A stretch of DNA of 26,061 nucleotides from Streptococcus panodentis (GCF_017884005.1 NZ_QFAY01000012.1:55897-81957), one strand, 5' to 3'. Positions 18,549-26,057 are shown, numbered from the stretch's first letter. Numbers and translations are program-made. The notes: generated from the sequence alone by a model not told the origin.

Positions 18549-19069
18549 ATGAAAAAAATTATCAGACAATCTTGCTAGCTGCTAGCCTGCTTACTCTGGT
18601 AGCTTGTTCTCAGCATCAGTCAAAGACTTCGTTCCAGTCCAGCGACAAAGCCAAGACTTCTCGTAAAGCCACATCAAGCGGCAAATCCAGCTCTACATCA
18701 TCAAAGAAATCGGAAATCTCGCCCTCTTCCAGCTCATCTTCTGCCTCCAGCAGCATTCCAAGCACTAACAGTAGTTCAAATGCTTCTATAGTAGATGGCA
18801 AGGAAGTTTCCTTTACTTCCGAAGCCACTTTTATCACTTTCCCTGAAATCGGTAAGGTCGAAAAGAAATAGGATGGCTATCTATTCGCTTCACAAGGACT
18901 TTGGGTCATGATTAGAACTGATGGACGGTATGTCTCTATCACATCAGAAGGCAGAAATATCAATAGCATTGATGTTGACCCTAGTCCAGTTAATGACGTC
19001 TATGCCAAATTCGGAATCACCGGAACAGCTGATATTGATGCGATTATAGAACAGGCTAAATCACAATAA
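18549..19069 (+). pseudogene. Broken Ser/Thr-rich lipoprotein gene
   Basis: AAGGAG lies 7 bases before an ATG whose frame stops after nine codons. Restoring one A in the seven-A run at 18552-18558 gives MKKNYQTILLAASLLTLVAC, a complete lipoprotein signal peptide with lipobox LVAC. The restored frame continues as a long Ser/Lys-rich linker (about 18610-18790) and meets an in-frame TAG at 18869-18871. It then continues without a gap as DGYLFASQGLWVMIRTDGRY and onward to AKSQ-TAA at 19067-19069. Two lesions argue for a decayed gene over a single sequencing slip. The C-terminal globular part is not one I recognise. The intact product would be a membrane-anchored surface protein. Confidence 0.85.
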
Positions 19070-19096
19070 ATGCTGACGCTTACAAACCTTTTGTTC

Positions 19097-19317
19097 TATC
19101 GTCATTTAGTTTATCTTTTATTACTTTGTTAGCTCGCCTTGCTTTAACAGCCTGAACCTAGAAACAAGATAGTGAGATAGAAAGGTTGTGGGTAAGTGAG
19201 TCTGCCCCACCGCCATCAGCCATACCTCAGTACCAGCTGACACTTACTTCCTAGCGGAAGCTTTATCTGCCACCTAAAAACTCCATCTGAGCTTTTGAGC
19301 GGCTCGCTGCCCTATCG
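19097..19317. repeat. BOX-like dispersed repeat, copy A
   Basis: The left part (19097-19152) is nearly identical to the reverse complement of 25685-25740. The right part (19235-19317, with GAGCTTTTGAGCGGCTCGCTGCC) resembles the reverse complement of 25600-25680. About 80 extra bases separate the parts here. The GCTGCTCAAAA..TTTTGAGGT..GTGGAT pattern of the other copy recalls pneumococcal BOX elements, which are modular in the same way. No ORF. Confidence 0.7.
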
Positions 19318-19379
19318 TCCTATATTTTAAGCGACAGGCCGAAACTGTCCCCTAGACAGTTTCACTTCTAAAAGACTAT

Positions 19380-19418
19380 AAAAGAGAACCCTGCCTATTT
19401 TAAGTAGGGTTCTCTTTT
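19380..19418. terminator. Strong bidirectional hairpin terminator
   Basis: AAAAGAGAACCCT (19380-19392) pairs perfectly over 13 bp with AGGGTTCTCTTTT (19406-19418). T-rich ends occur on both strands. No gene ends close by, so it may belong to the decayed lipoprotein region. Confidence 0.7.
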
Positions 19419-19461
19419 GGTTGCTATTTATACTGACTGGTGACCTGTCCTAGTGACAGGA

Positions 19462-19500
19462 ATTGTTTGTATTGACAATATTCGTTTCAATACAAACAAT
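19462..19500. repeat. 13-bp inverted repeat
   Basis: ATTGTTTGTATTG (19462-19474) and CAATACAAACAAT (19488-19500) are perfect complements across 13 bases. A smaller stem CCTGTC/GACAGG (19444-19460) precedes it, and CTCAAATAG/CTATTTGAG (19522-19548) follows. These hairpins fill the gene-free stretch; their role is unknown. Confidence 0.6.
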
Positions 19501-19612
19501 GCCGAAGCTAACCGCAGACTGCTCAAATAGATTAGGGAGCTATTTGAGGCTAATTTTCCAACCTAAAATATTTTCGACGATTTTGGGCGAATCAGAGCAG
19601 ATTTGAGTCAGA

Positions 19613-19652
19613 CAAAATAAAAACCCTTGAAAATACTGAATTTCCAAGGGTT
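19613..19652 (-). terminator. Terminator downstream of tRNA-Arg
   Basis: On the minus strand AACCCTTG pairs with CAAGGGTT (19622-19652) and is followed by TTTTTATTTTG. It lies 16 bases after the tRNA. Confidence 0.8.
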
Positions 19653-19668
19653 GTTTGAATAGAATCTA

Positions 19669-19740
19669 TGTCCCCTGCCGGAATCGAACCAGCAACTACT
19701 CCTTAGGAGGGAGTTGTTATATCCATTGAACTAAGGGGAC
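19669..19740 (-). tRNA. tRNA-Arg, anticodon CCT
   Basis: Seventy-two bases fold as a cloverleaf. The acceptor stem is GTCCCCT/AGGGGAC with discriminator A, the D-arm has AATGGATA, the anticodon stem ACTCC/GGAGT encloses loop CTCCTAA (anticodon CCT, reading AGG), and the T-arm is GCTGG-TTCGATT-CCGGC. CCA is not encoded. It lies just downstream of the rplS terminator. Confidence 0.96.
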
Positions 19741-19745
19741 TTAGA

Positions 19746-19771
19746 GAAAAACTCTGCCGAGTGACAGAGTT
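19746..19771 (-). terminator. rplS terminator
   Basis: On the minus strand AACTCTG pairs with CAGAGTT around an 8-base loop and runs into TTTTTCTC. It ends 6 bases before the tRNA gene, so tRNA transcription may rely on read-through. Confidence 0.8.
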
Positions 19772-19783
19772 ATTTCTAAATGC

Positions 19784-20131
19784 TTAACGGCGGATTTCTT
19801 TGATACGCGCTGCCTTACCTTGCAATGCACGCAGGTAGTACAATTTAGCACGACGGACTTTACCGTAACGAACAACTTCAATCTTGTCAACACGCGGAGT
19901 GTGGATTGGGAAAGTCCGTTCAACACCGATACCGTTAGAGATTTTACGTACGGTGTAAGTTTCTGAAATACCAGCACCTTTACGGGCGATAACCACACCT
20001 TCAAAGATCTGGATCCGCTCGCGGGTTCCTTCGACGACTTTGGCGTGAACGCGCACGGTGTCACCGGGACGGAATGCAGGGATGTCAGTACGCAGTTGAC
20101 CTTCAGTCAAACTTTGGATTAATGGATTCAT
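19784..20131 (-). CDS. rplS: 50S ribosomal protein L19
   Basis: A 115-residue component of the large subunit at the 30S-50S interface. The start [14 protein letters not shown] and the blocks [30 protein letters not shown] and [10 protein letters not shown] are fully typical. AGGAGA precedes the ATG. It has its own promoter and a structured leader of about 80 bases, and ends at an intrinsic terminator. Confidence 0.98.
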   Translation of the reverse strand: MNPLIQSLTEGQLRTDIPAFRPGDTVRVHAKVVEGTRERIQIFEGVVIARKGAGISETYTVRKISNGIGVERTFPIHTPRVDKIEVVRYGKVRRAKLYYLRALQGKAARIKEIRR

Positions 20132-20210
20132 TTTTTCTTCTCCTATCTTACTAATCTTACAATTCAGGACCGCAGCGGATTAGCCGTTTTCTGTGCTTCC
20201 ATTAGGCACA
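20132..20210 (-). promoter_or_regulatory. Structured 5' leader of rplS (candidate r-protein leader)
   Basis: The expected transcript begins near 20210 with a hairpin TGTGC/GCACA (arms 20206-20210 and 20192-20196), followed by a GC-rich segment CGGCTAATCCGCTGCGG that can form further short stems. L19 genes of Firmicutes often carry autoregulatory leaders. That this is one is inference from position and structure only. Confidence 0.45.
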
Positions 20211-20216
20211 AAGTAT

Positions 20217-20244
20217 ATTATATCAGAATTTTGGAAAATGTAAA
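20217..20244 (-). promoter_or_regulatory. rplS promoter
   Basis: TTTACA (20239-20244), a 16-base spacer and a perfect TATAAT (20217-20222) are on the minus strand. The -35 and spacer lie inside the last codons of the CLC gene. Confidence 0.82.
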
Positions 20245-21446
20245 GTCATATTTTGATAATCCATGACTTTTTGCGCCCCGTAAATAGAGCGGTCGTGTTT
20301 CAAGACAAAGGCGGTCAGGCAGACCAGAGAAAAGTAAGGCAGATAGGCAAAGCCAAAGACTTCACAGCCAATCAAAATCGGGCCTAGCAAGGTAGAGGTT
20401 GCGCTGCCAAATACAGCCGCATAACCCAGAGCAGCCGTAAAGGCAAGCGGAAAGCCCATCAGAGGAGCAAGCACCGTTCCCAGACTGGCCCCAATAGCAA
20501 AGAGCGGGGTCACTTCTCCGCCTTGATAGCCAGCGGCCAAAGTAAGAACGGTCAAGGCCAGCTTCAATAGCCAATCGTAAGGGTAAATCCTTCCCTGATG
20601 GAGGCTTGCAGATATGAGATTGGTCCCCAGCCCGGCATATCTGCCCCTGTCCAAGAACAGGAGCAACCCTGTCAACAGCAGCCCCAGCATCAGTATTCTG
20701 ATATAGGGATTTTTAAAGCGAAGTGCAGCTTTTTTCTTAGCCCAAGACAGAGCGAGCGCAAAGGCTTTTCCTGCTAAGCCAAATAGGAGGCCCAGAAGCA
20801 GGAGTTTGAGGATATTTCCGATACTCCAGTCCACTCTCTGCTCCAAGGGGAAAGTGAACTTTTCTAATACCAGAGTATGAGAGGTCCAGGATGCTGTCAG
20901 TGCTGCAATGACAGCCGGAAGGAAAGCCGATAGCTCTAACCTCCCCACCACTAAGACTTCCATCGCGAAGAAAGCAGCCGCCAAAGGGGTCTGGAAAAGA
21001 CCGGCAAAGCCAGCCGACATGCCAGTGATCAAAAAGATTTTTGATACATCTTTTATCCTGAACCGAGAAGAAAACCAATTCGATACAGCCGCTCCCAACT
21101 GCACGGCTACTCCTTCTCGGCCAGCCGATCCGCCGAAAAGATGGGTCAGCCAAGTAGACACAATGATGAGAGGAATCAGCCGTTTGGGGATTTCATCTTC
21201 CTCTCCATGACCGACAGCAAAGACCAGCGTCATCCCCTTTCGACTGCTCCCCCCACAGCGCTGGTAAAGAAAGTCGATTAAAAGTCCGGCAAAAGGTAAA
21301 ATAGGAAGAAGAAAGATGATATGCTCTCCTCTAAAATCAGACAAGTAGAGTAACACTCGTCCAAAAACAGTGTCTACCATTCCAACAATCCCTCCAATCA
21401 CAACGGCCAAAACAGCTAGCAGGGGATAGGCTTTAATCTTCTTCAT
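20223..21446 (-). CDS. CLC-F-type fluoride/proton antiporter (EriC family)
   Basis: A 407-residue polytopic membrane protein of the CLC family with about ten or more hydrophobic segments. The gating motif GSAGREGVAVQ has Glu111. GYQGGEVTPLF (about 307-316) replaces the GxFxP of chloride CLCs, and KGMTLVF offers a Met in the selectivity region. These features point to the fluoride-exporting CLC-F branch over a chloride channel. A fluoride riboswitch in its leader (21537-21582) strongly supports this: the gene should be switched on by fluoride to pump it out. AAGGAG lies before the ATG. From memory, pneumococcus has crcB/fluc genes at this place, so a functional replacement is likely. Confidence 0.92.
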   Translation of the reverse strand: MKKIKAYPLLAVLAVVIGGIVGMVDTVFGRVLLYLSDFRGEHIIFLLPILPFAGLLIDFLYQRCGGSSRKGMTLVFAVGHGEEDEIPKRLIPLIIVSTWLTHLFGGSAGREGVAVQLGAAVSNWFSSRFRIKDVSKIFLITGMSAGFAGLFQTPLAAAFFAMEVLVVGRLELSAFLPAVIAALTASWTSHTLVLEKFTFPLEQRVDWSIGNILKLLLLGLLFGLAGKAFALALSWAKKKAALRFKNPYIRILMLGLLLTGLLLFLDRGRYAGLGTNLISASLHQGRIYPYDWLLKLALTVLTLAAGYQGGEVTPLFAIGASLGTVLAPLMGFPLAFTAALGYAAVFGSATSTLLGPILIGCEVFGFAYLPYFSLVCLTAFVLKHDRSIYGAQKVMDYQNMTLHFPKF

Positions 21447-21479
21447 TCTTCTCTGTCTCCTTTATTATGAATAAGCAGC

Positions 21480-21542
21480 AAAAAGCGCCTGTTAGAAATA
21501 AAAGCTCAGTAAAAACAATAAGCTCTTATTTCTAACAGGCGC
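21480..21542 (-). terminator. Riboswitch expression-platform terminator
   Basis: A perfect 17-bp stem, GCGCCTGTTAGAAATAA (21526-21542) with its complement at 21485-21501, is followed by TTTTT. Its 5' arm overlaps the 3' end of the aptamer (GGCGCCT). Aptamer and terminator are therefore mutually exclusive, and fluoride binding should allow read-through. Confidence 0.92.
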
Positions 21543-21582
21543 CATCAGCTATCACTAGCGGTTATAGGGGTGCACCATCCCT
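21537..21582 (-). promoter_or_regulatory. Fluoride riboswitch (crcB motif)
   Basis: The minus-strand leader reads GGGATGGTGCACCCC, then TATAACCGC, AGTGATAGCTGATGG and CGCCT. These are the conserved elements of the crcB-motif fluoride aptamer (GATGG loop, AACCGC, CTGATGGC). It lies between a promoter and a terminator ahead of the CLC-F gene. Confidence 0.93.
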
Positions 21583-21591
21583 TTGACTCTT

Positions 21592-21620
21592 ATTCTACAC
21601 ATTTTTCATAAAAAATACAA
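21592..21620 (-). promoter_or_regulatory. Promoter of riboswitch-CLC-F unit
   Basis: TTGTAT (21615-21620), a 17-base spacer and TAGAAT (21592-21597) are on the minus strand. Transcription would start at the first bases of the aptamer. The promoter lies next to the stop codon of the chorismate mutase gene. Confidence 0.78.
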
Positions 21621-21908
21621 CTATTGACTGTTCTTCGTTTCCGCACCCAAGTGTTTGTCTTGATAAGCACGCGATCGTTTGAGAATATCTGAAAAGGTCG
21701 CAACGATTGTATCTTGGTAGGCTTTGTTGACCACCTTATCGGCCGCTTTGGCGAAAATAACTGCTTCCCGCTTGGTATCCAAGACCGCTTTGCCGGTTGA
21801 TTTCTTAACAGCCACTACTTGTCCGACCAGATTCATCCGCTTCTCCAGCAGAGCCACCAAGGCATCATCCACCTGATCAATTTCCTGTCTGATTTCTTCT
21901 AACTTCAT
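21621..21908 (-). CDS. Chorismate mutase, AroQ class
   Basis: Rearranges chorismate to prephenate, the branch point to phenylalanine and tyrosine. The 95-residue all-helical monofunctional protein has the typical start LEEIRQEIDQVDDALVALLEKRMNLVGQVVAVKK with the active-site Arg and Lys residues, and a C-terminal helix DILKRSRAYQ. AAGGAGG lies before the chosen ATG; a longer reading to 21938 overlaps the promoter and is rejected. It has its own extended -10 (TGGTATGAT, hexamer 21934-21939). Confidence 0.92.
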   Translation of the reverse strand: MKLEEIRQEIDQVDDALVALLEKRMNLVGQVVAVKKSTGKAVLDTKREAVIFAKAADKVVNKAYQDTIVATFSDILKRSRAYQDKHLGAETKNSQ

Positions 21909-21933
21909 CTGCCGCCTCCTTATTTTTCTCTTT

Positions 21934-21942
21934 ATCATACCA
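21934..21942 (-). promoter_or_regulatory. Chorismate mutase promoter (extended -10)
   Basis: TGGTATGAT on the minus strand lies about 25 bases before the ATG. No good -35 is seen. Confidence 0.6.
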
Positions 21943-22069
21943 AAATATCGGCAAACTTTCTAGCTTGGATTGAAAAGGAAAAAACAGAAGGCAATGAAAA
22001 ACAGGCCGGCTTCGCTCCGTCAGATGGCCATCCTGATAGAAACAAGACCGCAGCCTGCCAGAATGAAAG

Positions 22070-22091
22070 AAAACTCGCAAAGGCGAGTTTT
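22070..22091. terminator. Terminator downstream of sufB
   Basis: AAAACTCGC (22070-22078) and GCGAGTTTT (22083-22091) form a perfect 9-bp stem with a four-base loop. T-rich ends occur on both strands. Confidence 0.82.
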
Positions 22092-22101
22092 TATCCACAA
22101 C

Positions 22102-22128
22102 CTAAAACAGTCTCCCAGACTGTTTTAG
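22102..22128. repeat. Hairpin containing the sufB stop codon
   Basis: CTAAAACAGTC (22102-22112) and GACTGTTTTAG (22118-22128) are perfect 11-bp complements. The sufB TAA (22125-22127) lies inside the arm. It precedes the terminator at 22070-22091 in the same transcript. Confidence 0.75.
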
Positions 22129-23507
22129 CCAACTGAGCCTTCCATGCTCATGTTGATGAGCTGGTTGAGTTCGACGGCGTATTCCATAGGCAGCTCCTTG
22201 GTGATGGGCTCCATAAAGCCATTGATAATCATGGCCGTTGCTTCTTCTTCACTGATGCCGCGGCTCATGATGTAGTAGAGCTGATCTTCTGAAACCTTGG
22301 AAACCTTGGCCTCATGTTCCAAGGCTACGTTGGAATTATGGATTTCATTGAAAGGAATGGTGTCAGAGCTGGATTCTCCGTCCATGAGAATAGTATCGCA
22401 CTCAATATGGGACTTGGAGCCAGCACTGTTCTTGCCAAAGCGAACCTGACCGCGGTAATCCGTTTTACCGCCGTCCTTGGCCACTGACTTGGAAATCAGT
22501 GTACTGGAGGTTTTAGGAGCATTGTGAAAGACCTTGCAGCCGGCATCCAGATGCTGGCCGTAGTTGGCAAAGGACATGGACAAGACCGAAGTCCTGGCGT
22601 TGCGGCCGTTGAGAATGCTGCAGGGGTATTTCATATTGACCTTGCTGCCCAGATTGCCGTCAATCCACTCCAGCGTGCCGCCTTCTTCGACCGTCCCCCG
22701 CTCTGTCACCAGATTGTAAACATTGTCCGACCAGTTCTGGATGGTGGTGTAGCGGAAAAAGGCATCTTTTTTGACAATAATCTCCACATTGGCAGCATGG
22801 AGGCTGTTAGCTGTATAAGTCGGCGCTGTGCAGCCTTCGATATACTGGATCGAGCCCCCCTCCTCAATGATCATCAGCGAGCGCTCAAACTGACCGGCAT
22901 TTTCACCGTTAATCCGAAAATAGGTCTGCACCGGCACCTGGCATTGGACATTTTTAGGCACATAGATAAAGGTCCCGCCTGACCATACGGCACTGTTGAG
23001 GGCTGAAAATTTATGCTCTGCATTGGAAATGACCGTGCCGAAATACTGCCTGACCAAGTCGGGATATTCCTGAACTGCCGTATCCGTATCGGTAAAGATG
23101 ATGCCCATCTTGGCAAATTCTTCCTTCATATTGTGGTAAACAACTTCGGACTCATACTGGGCCACCGCTCCAGACAGAAATTGCTTCTCCGCTTCAGGAA
23201 TGCCCAGCCGATCAAAGGTTTTCTTGATCTCGTCCGGCACTTCATCCCAGCTTCTGGCCCGCTCTCCGCTCAGCTTTTGATAGTAGATAATATCATCGAA
23301 GCGAATGCCGGATAGGTCCGGACCAAAGTCCGGCATGGGCAGCTTATGAAAGAGCTCCAGCGAACGAAGCCGGTAATCCAGCATCCACTGGGGCTCGTTC
23401 TTGATTTCAGAAATTTCCCGAACCACTTCTTCTGTCAGCCCCTTTCCTGTAGAGAAAAGTGGCTTGACATCGTCATGGAAGCCAAAAGCATAGTCGCGTT
23501 CTTTCAT
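22125..23507 (-). CDS. sufB: Fe-S cluster scaffold protein SufB (stand-alone)
   Basis: The 460-residue protein matches the SufB scaffold of the SUF iron-sulfur assembly complex (SufBCD). Conserved segments include [64 protein letters not shown], and [10 protein letters not shown] with Cys370. [10 protein letters not shown] gives Glu397-His398-Glu399, aligned with E. coli C405 and E432-H433-E434 by a constant 35-residue offset. The N-terminus is about ten residues shorter than usual streptococcal SufB as I remember it, and the sequence looks divergent. No sufC, sufD, sufS or sufU is next to it. It has its own strong promoter and terminator. It may be a second sufB copy or a transferred gene; the function of a lone SufB is unknown. 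Confidence 0.94.
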   Translation of the reverse strand: MKERDYAFGFHDDVKPLFSTGKGLTEEVVREISEIKNEPQWMLDYRLRSLELFHKLPMPDFGPDLSGIRFDDIIYYQKLSGERARSWDEVPDEIKKTFDRLGIPEAEKQFLSGAVAQYESEVVYHNMKEEFAKMGIIFTDTDTAVQEYPDLVRQYFGTVISNAEHKFSALNSAVWSGGTFIYVPKNVQCQVPVQTYFRINGENAGQFERSLMIIEEGGSIQYIEGCTAPTYTANSLHAANVEIIVKKDAFFRYTTIQNWSDNVYNLVTERGTVEEGGTLEWIDGNLGSKVNMKYPCSILNGRNARTSVLSMSFANYGQHLDAGCKVFHNAPKTSSTLISKSVAKDGGKTDYRGQVRFGKNSAGSKSHIECDTILMDGESSSDTIPFNEIHNSNVALEHEAKVSKVSEDQLYYIMSRGISEEEATAMIINGFMEPITKELPMEYAVELNQLINMSMEGSVG

Positions 23508-23546
23508 AGGAGCTCCTCCTTTTCATTATAGATAGCGCTTACCTAT

Positions 23547-23575
23547 ATTATACCGTTTATCATAAGAATTGTCAG
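23547..23575 (-). promoter_or_regulatory. sufB promoter
   Basis: CTGACA (23570-23575), a 17-base spacer and a perfect TATAAT (23547-23552) are on the minus strand. AAGGAGG precedes the sufB ATG. Confidence 0.87.
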
Positions 23576-23594
23576 AAAATAAGCTCCCTATAAA

Positions 23595-23616
23595 GAAAAA
23601 ACGGCCGCAGCCGTTT
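23595..23616 (-). terminator. Flavodoxin terminator
   Basis: On the minus strand AAACGGC pairs with GCCGTTT around TGCG, followed by a run of T. It lies 16 bases after the flavodoxin stop. Confidence 0.85.
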
Positions 23617-23632
23617 CCTATCTTTTATCATT

Positions 23633-24073
23633 TTAAACTTTATTAACCAAGTCTTCTGCAAATGCTTCTAAGCGCTCAATATCATCGTCTTCAGCAGACA
23701 GGTCTACCTTGACATTTTCAGAACCTTTTTCAGCACCAGTCCCTGCAAAAACCGCGTCAAAATCATCCACTGCCTTGCAGAATTCATCATAGAAGGTATC
23801 GCCTGACCCCACTACTCCGTAAATCTTACCGGATAAGTCCAGACCAGACAGATCTTCATAGAAGTCCAGGATTTCATCCGGCAGCTCACCGTCGCCGTAA
23901 GTGTAGGTAGCTACGACAGCAATATCGGCTTCCAGAAAATCTTCTGCATCAACAGTGGTGCATTCATCCACATCTACTTCCACGTCCAAGTCTCTCAGCT
24001 TATCAGCTACAATATCTGCAATTTCCTCGGTATTTCCGGTCATACTAGCAAATACAATTTTCGCTAAGGTCAT
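23633..24073 (-). CDS. Flavodoxin
   Basis: A 146-residue acidic FMN-binding electron carrier. The phosphate-binding loop SMTGNTEE is at residues 10-17, the isoalloxazine loops are TYTYGDGELPDE and GSGDTFYDEFCKA, and the C-terminal helix completes the fold. The start MTLAKIVFAS has GGAGG just upstream; the longer reading to 24103 covers the -10 box and is rejected. It is transcribed divergently from pde2 and is next to sufB, but with separate promoter and terminator. Confidence 0.95.
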   Translation of the reverse strand: MTLAKIVFASMTGNTEEIADIVADKLRDLDVEVDVDECTTVDAEDFLEADIAVVATYTYGDGELPDEILDFYEDLSGLDLSGKIYGVVGSGDTFYDEFCKAVDDFDAVFAGTGAEKGSENVKVDLSAEDDDIERLEAFAEDLVNKV

Positions 24074-24101
24074 ATTGTCCTCCAAATTATAATCTTCTCT
24101 C

Positions 24102-24109
24102 ATTATATC
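24102..24109 (-). promoter_or_regulatory. Flavodoxin promoter
   Basis: The minus strand has TGATATAAT, an extended -10 with a perfect TATAAT (24102-24107). The -35 is only T-rich. Confidence 0.7.
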
Positions 24110-24145
24110 ACATCTTTTTTATTTTAAAAATAAAAACTCTTGTGC

Positions 24146-24151
24146 TACAAT
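24146..24151 (+). promoter_or_regulatory. pde2 promoter -10
   Basis: TGCTACAAT is an extended -10 (hexamer 24146-24151). The implied start near 24158 leaves only the second ATG (24179) with a Shine-Dalgarno sequence in the mRNA, which decides the pde2 start. Confidence 0.6.
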
Positions 24152-24178
24152 GGGGAGAGAAAGTTGATGAGGCTATTT

Positions 24179-25150
24179 ATGAATCTTTACCATGATATTT
24201 TAAGAAAAATCAAAGAACACGACACGATTATCATTCACCGCCATATGCGCCCGGATCCTGACGCACTGGGCAGTCAGGTCGGGCTGCAAAAGCTGCTGCA
24301 GTACCATTTCCCTCAAAAGACGGTTAAAGTGACTGGCTACGACGAGCCCAGTCTCACTTGGCTGGCCCAGATGGACCAAGTGGCGGATGCAGATTATGAG
24401 CAGGCTCTGGTCATCGTCTGCGATACGGCCAATACAGCCCGCATCGACGACTCGCGCTATGCAACGGGTGCCTTTCTGATAAAGATTGACCACCATCCTG
24501 ACGATGATGTTTATGGCGATCTTTCCTTGGTAGATACGACGGCCAGCAGCACCAGCGAGATGATTGCTCTCTTGGCCTTTGAAAATCAATTAGACTTAGG
24601 AGAGGAGGCGGCCAGACTGCTCTATGCCGGCATAATCGGCGATACCGGCCGCTTTCTTTATCCCTCTACCAGCGTACGGACTTTTGAGGTAGCAGCCAGA
24701 CTGCGCCAGTATCCTTTCGACTTTTCCGGTCTGGCCCGCAAAATGGACGCCATCACTTGGCCGATTGCCAGACTGCAGGGCTATGTCTATGACAGCTTGG
24801 AAATGGATCAGAATGGCGCAGCGCGGATTATCCTGAGCCAGCAGCTGCTGCAGGAGCTCCGCTTAAGCGATGCGGATACCTCTGCTATCGTCGGCGCTCC
24901 CGGCCGTATCGAAGATGTCCAGCTTTGGGCTATCTTTGTAGAGCAGCCTGACGGCCACTACCGCGTTCGTATGCGCAGCAAGTCCATTCCCATCAATGAG
25001 ATTGCCAAAAAACACCACGGCGGCGGACACCCGCTGGCCAGCGGCGCCAACGCTTTTTCCAAAGAGGAAGTGGATCAAATTTATGCAGAACTGCAGGACT
25101 TGGCAAAAAAGGAAGAAAATCAGCTAAAAGGCTTGTCAAATCAGATATAA
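24179..25150 (+). CDS. pde2: DHH/DHHA1 phosphodiesterase (Pde2/NrnA type)
   Basis: A cytosolic phosphodiesterase that degrades pApA/c-di-AMP products and short oligoribonucleotides. The 323-residue protein has the metal-binding DHH domain: HRHMRPDPDALGS (His20, His22, Asp26, Asp28), CDTA (Cys81-Asp82), KIDHHPDDD (Asp104-His105-His106) and DTGRFLY. The DHHA1 domain carries GGGHPLASGA at about 281-290. ATG codons at 24140 and 24167 are in frame, but GAGG with 6-base spacing precedes 24179 and the -10 box position favours it. It is followed by rpmE2, whose promoter may lie in its 3' end. The gene order flavodoxin-pde2-rpmE2 is as I remember from pneumococcus. Confidence 0.93.
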   Translation: MNLYHDILRKIKEHDTIIIHRHMRPDPDALGSQVGLQKLLQYHFPQKTVKVTGYDEPSLTWLAQMDQVADADYEQALVIVCDTANTARIDDSRYATGAFLIKIDHHPDDDVYGDLSLVDTTASSTSEMIALLAFENQLDLGEEAARLLYAGIIGDTGRFLYPSTSVRTFEVAARLRQYPFDFSGLARKMDAITWPIARLQGYVYDSLEMDQNGAARIILSQQLLQELRLSDADTSAIVGAPGRIEDVQLWAIFVEQPDGHYRVRMRSKSIPINEIAKKHHGGGHPLASGANAFSKEEVDQIYAELQDLAKKEENQLKGLSNQI

Positions 25151-25161
25151 TTTGATAAACT
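25133..25161 (+). promoter_or_regulatory. Candidate rpmE2 promoter
   Basis: TTGTCA (25133-25138), a 17-base spacer and TAAACT (25156-25161) overlap the end of pde2. The -10 match is moderate. A short inverted repeat TTTGAT/ATCAAA overlaps it. Confidence 0.4.
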
Positions 25162-25221
25162 ATCAAAGTAAGTAATCTATGGCTCGCAGAGAGACCATGG
25201 CAGAAAGGAAATTTTTGTAAA

Positions 25222-25464
25222 ATGAGAAAAGATATTCATCCAGAATACCGCCCAGTTGTCTTCATGGACACTTCTACCGGCTACCAGTTCCTCAGCGGTT
25301 CAACCAAGCGTTCAAACGAAACTGTTGAATTCGAAGGAGAAACTTACCCATTGATCCGTGTGGAAATTTCATCAGACTCACACCCATTCTATACTGGACG
25401 TCAAAAGTTCACTCAAGCAGATGGACGTGTGGATCGTTTCAACAAAAAATACGGTCTCAAATAA
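25222..25464 (+). CDS. rpmE2: 50S ribosomal protein L31, type B
   Basis: An 80-residue large-subunit protein. The start [20 protein letters not shown] and the block [14 protein letters not shown] are typical of type B L31. The zinc-binding cysteines of type A L31 are absent, so this is the zinc-independent form. AAAGGAAA precedes the ATG with somewhat long spacing. It ends at a clear terminator. Confidence 0.97.
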   Translation: MRKDIHPEYRPVVFMDTSTGYQFLSGSTKRSNETVEFEGETYPLIRVEISSDSHPFYTGRQKFTQADGRVDRFNKKYGLK

Positions 25465-25471
25465 GCAATGC

Positions 25472-25495
25472 AAAGCACCAGCCGGTGCTTTTTCT
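25472..25495 (+). terminator. rpmE2 terminator
   Basis: AAAGCACC (25472-25479) pairs with GGTGCTTT (25484-25491) around AGCC and is followed by TTTC. Confidence 0.88.
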
Positions 25496-25599
25496 TATGC
25501 TTCCATCCGCCCCGCCCGCCTGTCACACTCTTTCTGCTTCAGACTTCGTTCATCCCCTTGTAGTCCTTTCCTTTGCTTATAGTAATTGAAATAAGAAAA

Positions 25600-25740
25600 T
25601 GATAGGCAGCGAGCTGCTCAAAAGCTCCAGTGGAGGTTTTGAGGTGGTGGATGAAGCTTCCACTTGGAAGTGTCAGCCTTCCAGACTGTTAAAGCAAGGC
25701 GAGCTAACAAAGTAATAAAAGATAAACAAAATGACGATAT
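25600..25740. repeat. BOX-like dispersed repeat, copy B
   Basis: Inverted relative to copy A (19097-19317). It reads GAGCTGCTCAAAAGCTCC, then GGTTTTGAGGTGGTGGATG, and ends in about 55 bases shared with copy A. The arrangement resembles pneumococcal BOX elements. It falls in the nearly 600-base gene-free stretch after rpmE2; a small ORF across it (25664-25966) is not convincing. Confidence 0.7.
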
Positions 25741-26017
25741 GGCTGCGCTTCACCTGTCTCGTGTGAATACACTTAGTTTAAAGTGTCCGCAGCCACACTC
25801 ATTTCATTTCAAGTCTATAAAGCATGTAATTCGATTTATTTCAACATTTTTTACATTTAAGGCAGGGAGGCCTTATAGCCTTCTTTATCATCATCAAGAC
25901 TTCCTAAGGCTCGCCCAGACTCTGTCAGCATCAATCCCTTTAACCTCACGGCGCCCTGCAGGCTGAATCGCTAAGAGACATAGAAAATGAGGCTGAGACA
26001 AAAAGTTTCAACTCATG

Positions 26018-26057
26018 AAAAAGGGATAAGGTCGGTTTAAGATCTTATCCTTTTTCT
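26018..26057 (+). terminator. Terminator-like hairpin at window end
   Basis: AAAAAGGGATAAG (26018-26030) pairs with CTTATCCTTTTT (26044-26055) with one bulge and ends in T. The motif GAGGCTGAGACA just before it recurs, inverted, near 11030. The gene it serves lies outside the window or is absent. Confidence 0.55.

Noticed and set aside
25664..25966. 100-codon plus-strand frame after rpmE2
   Set aside because: It starts inside the BOX-like repeat and has neither a Shine-Dalgarno sequence nor recognisable motifs.
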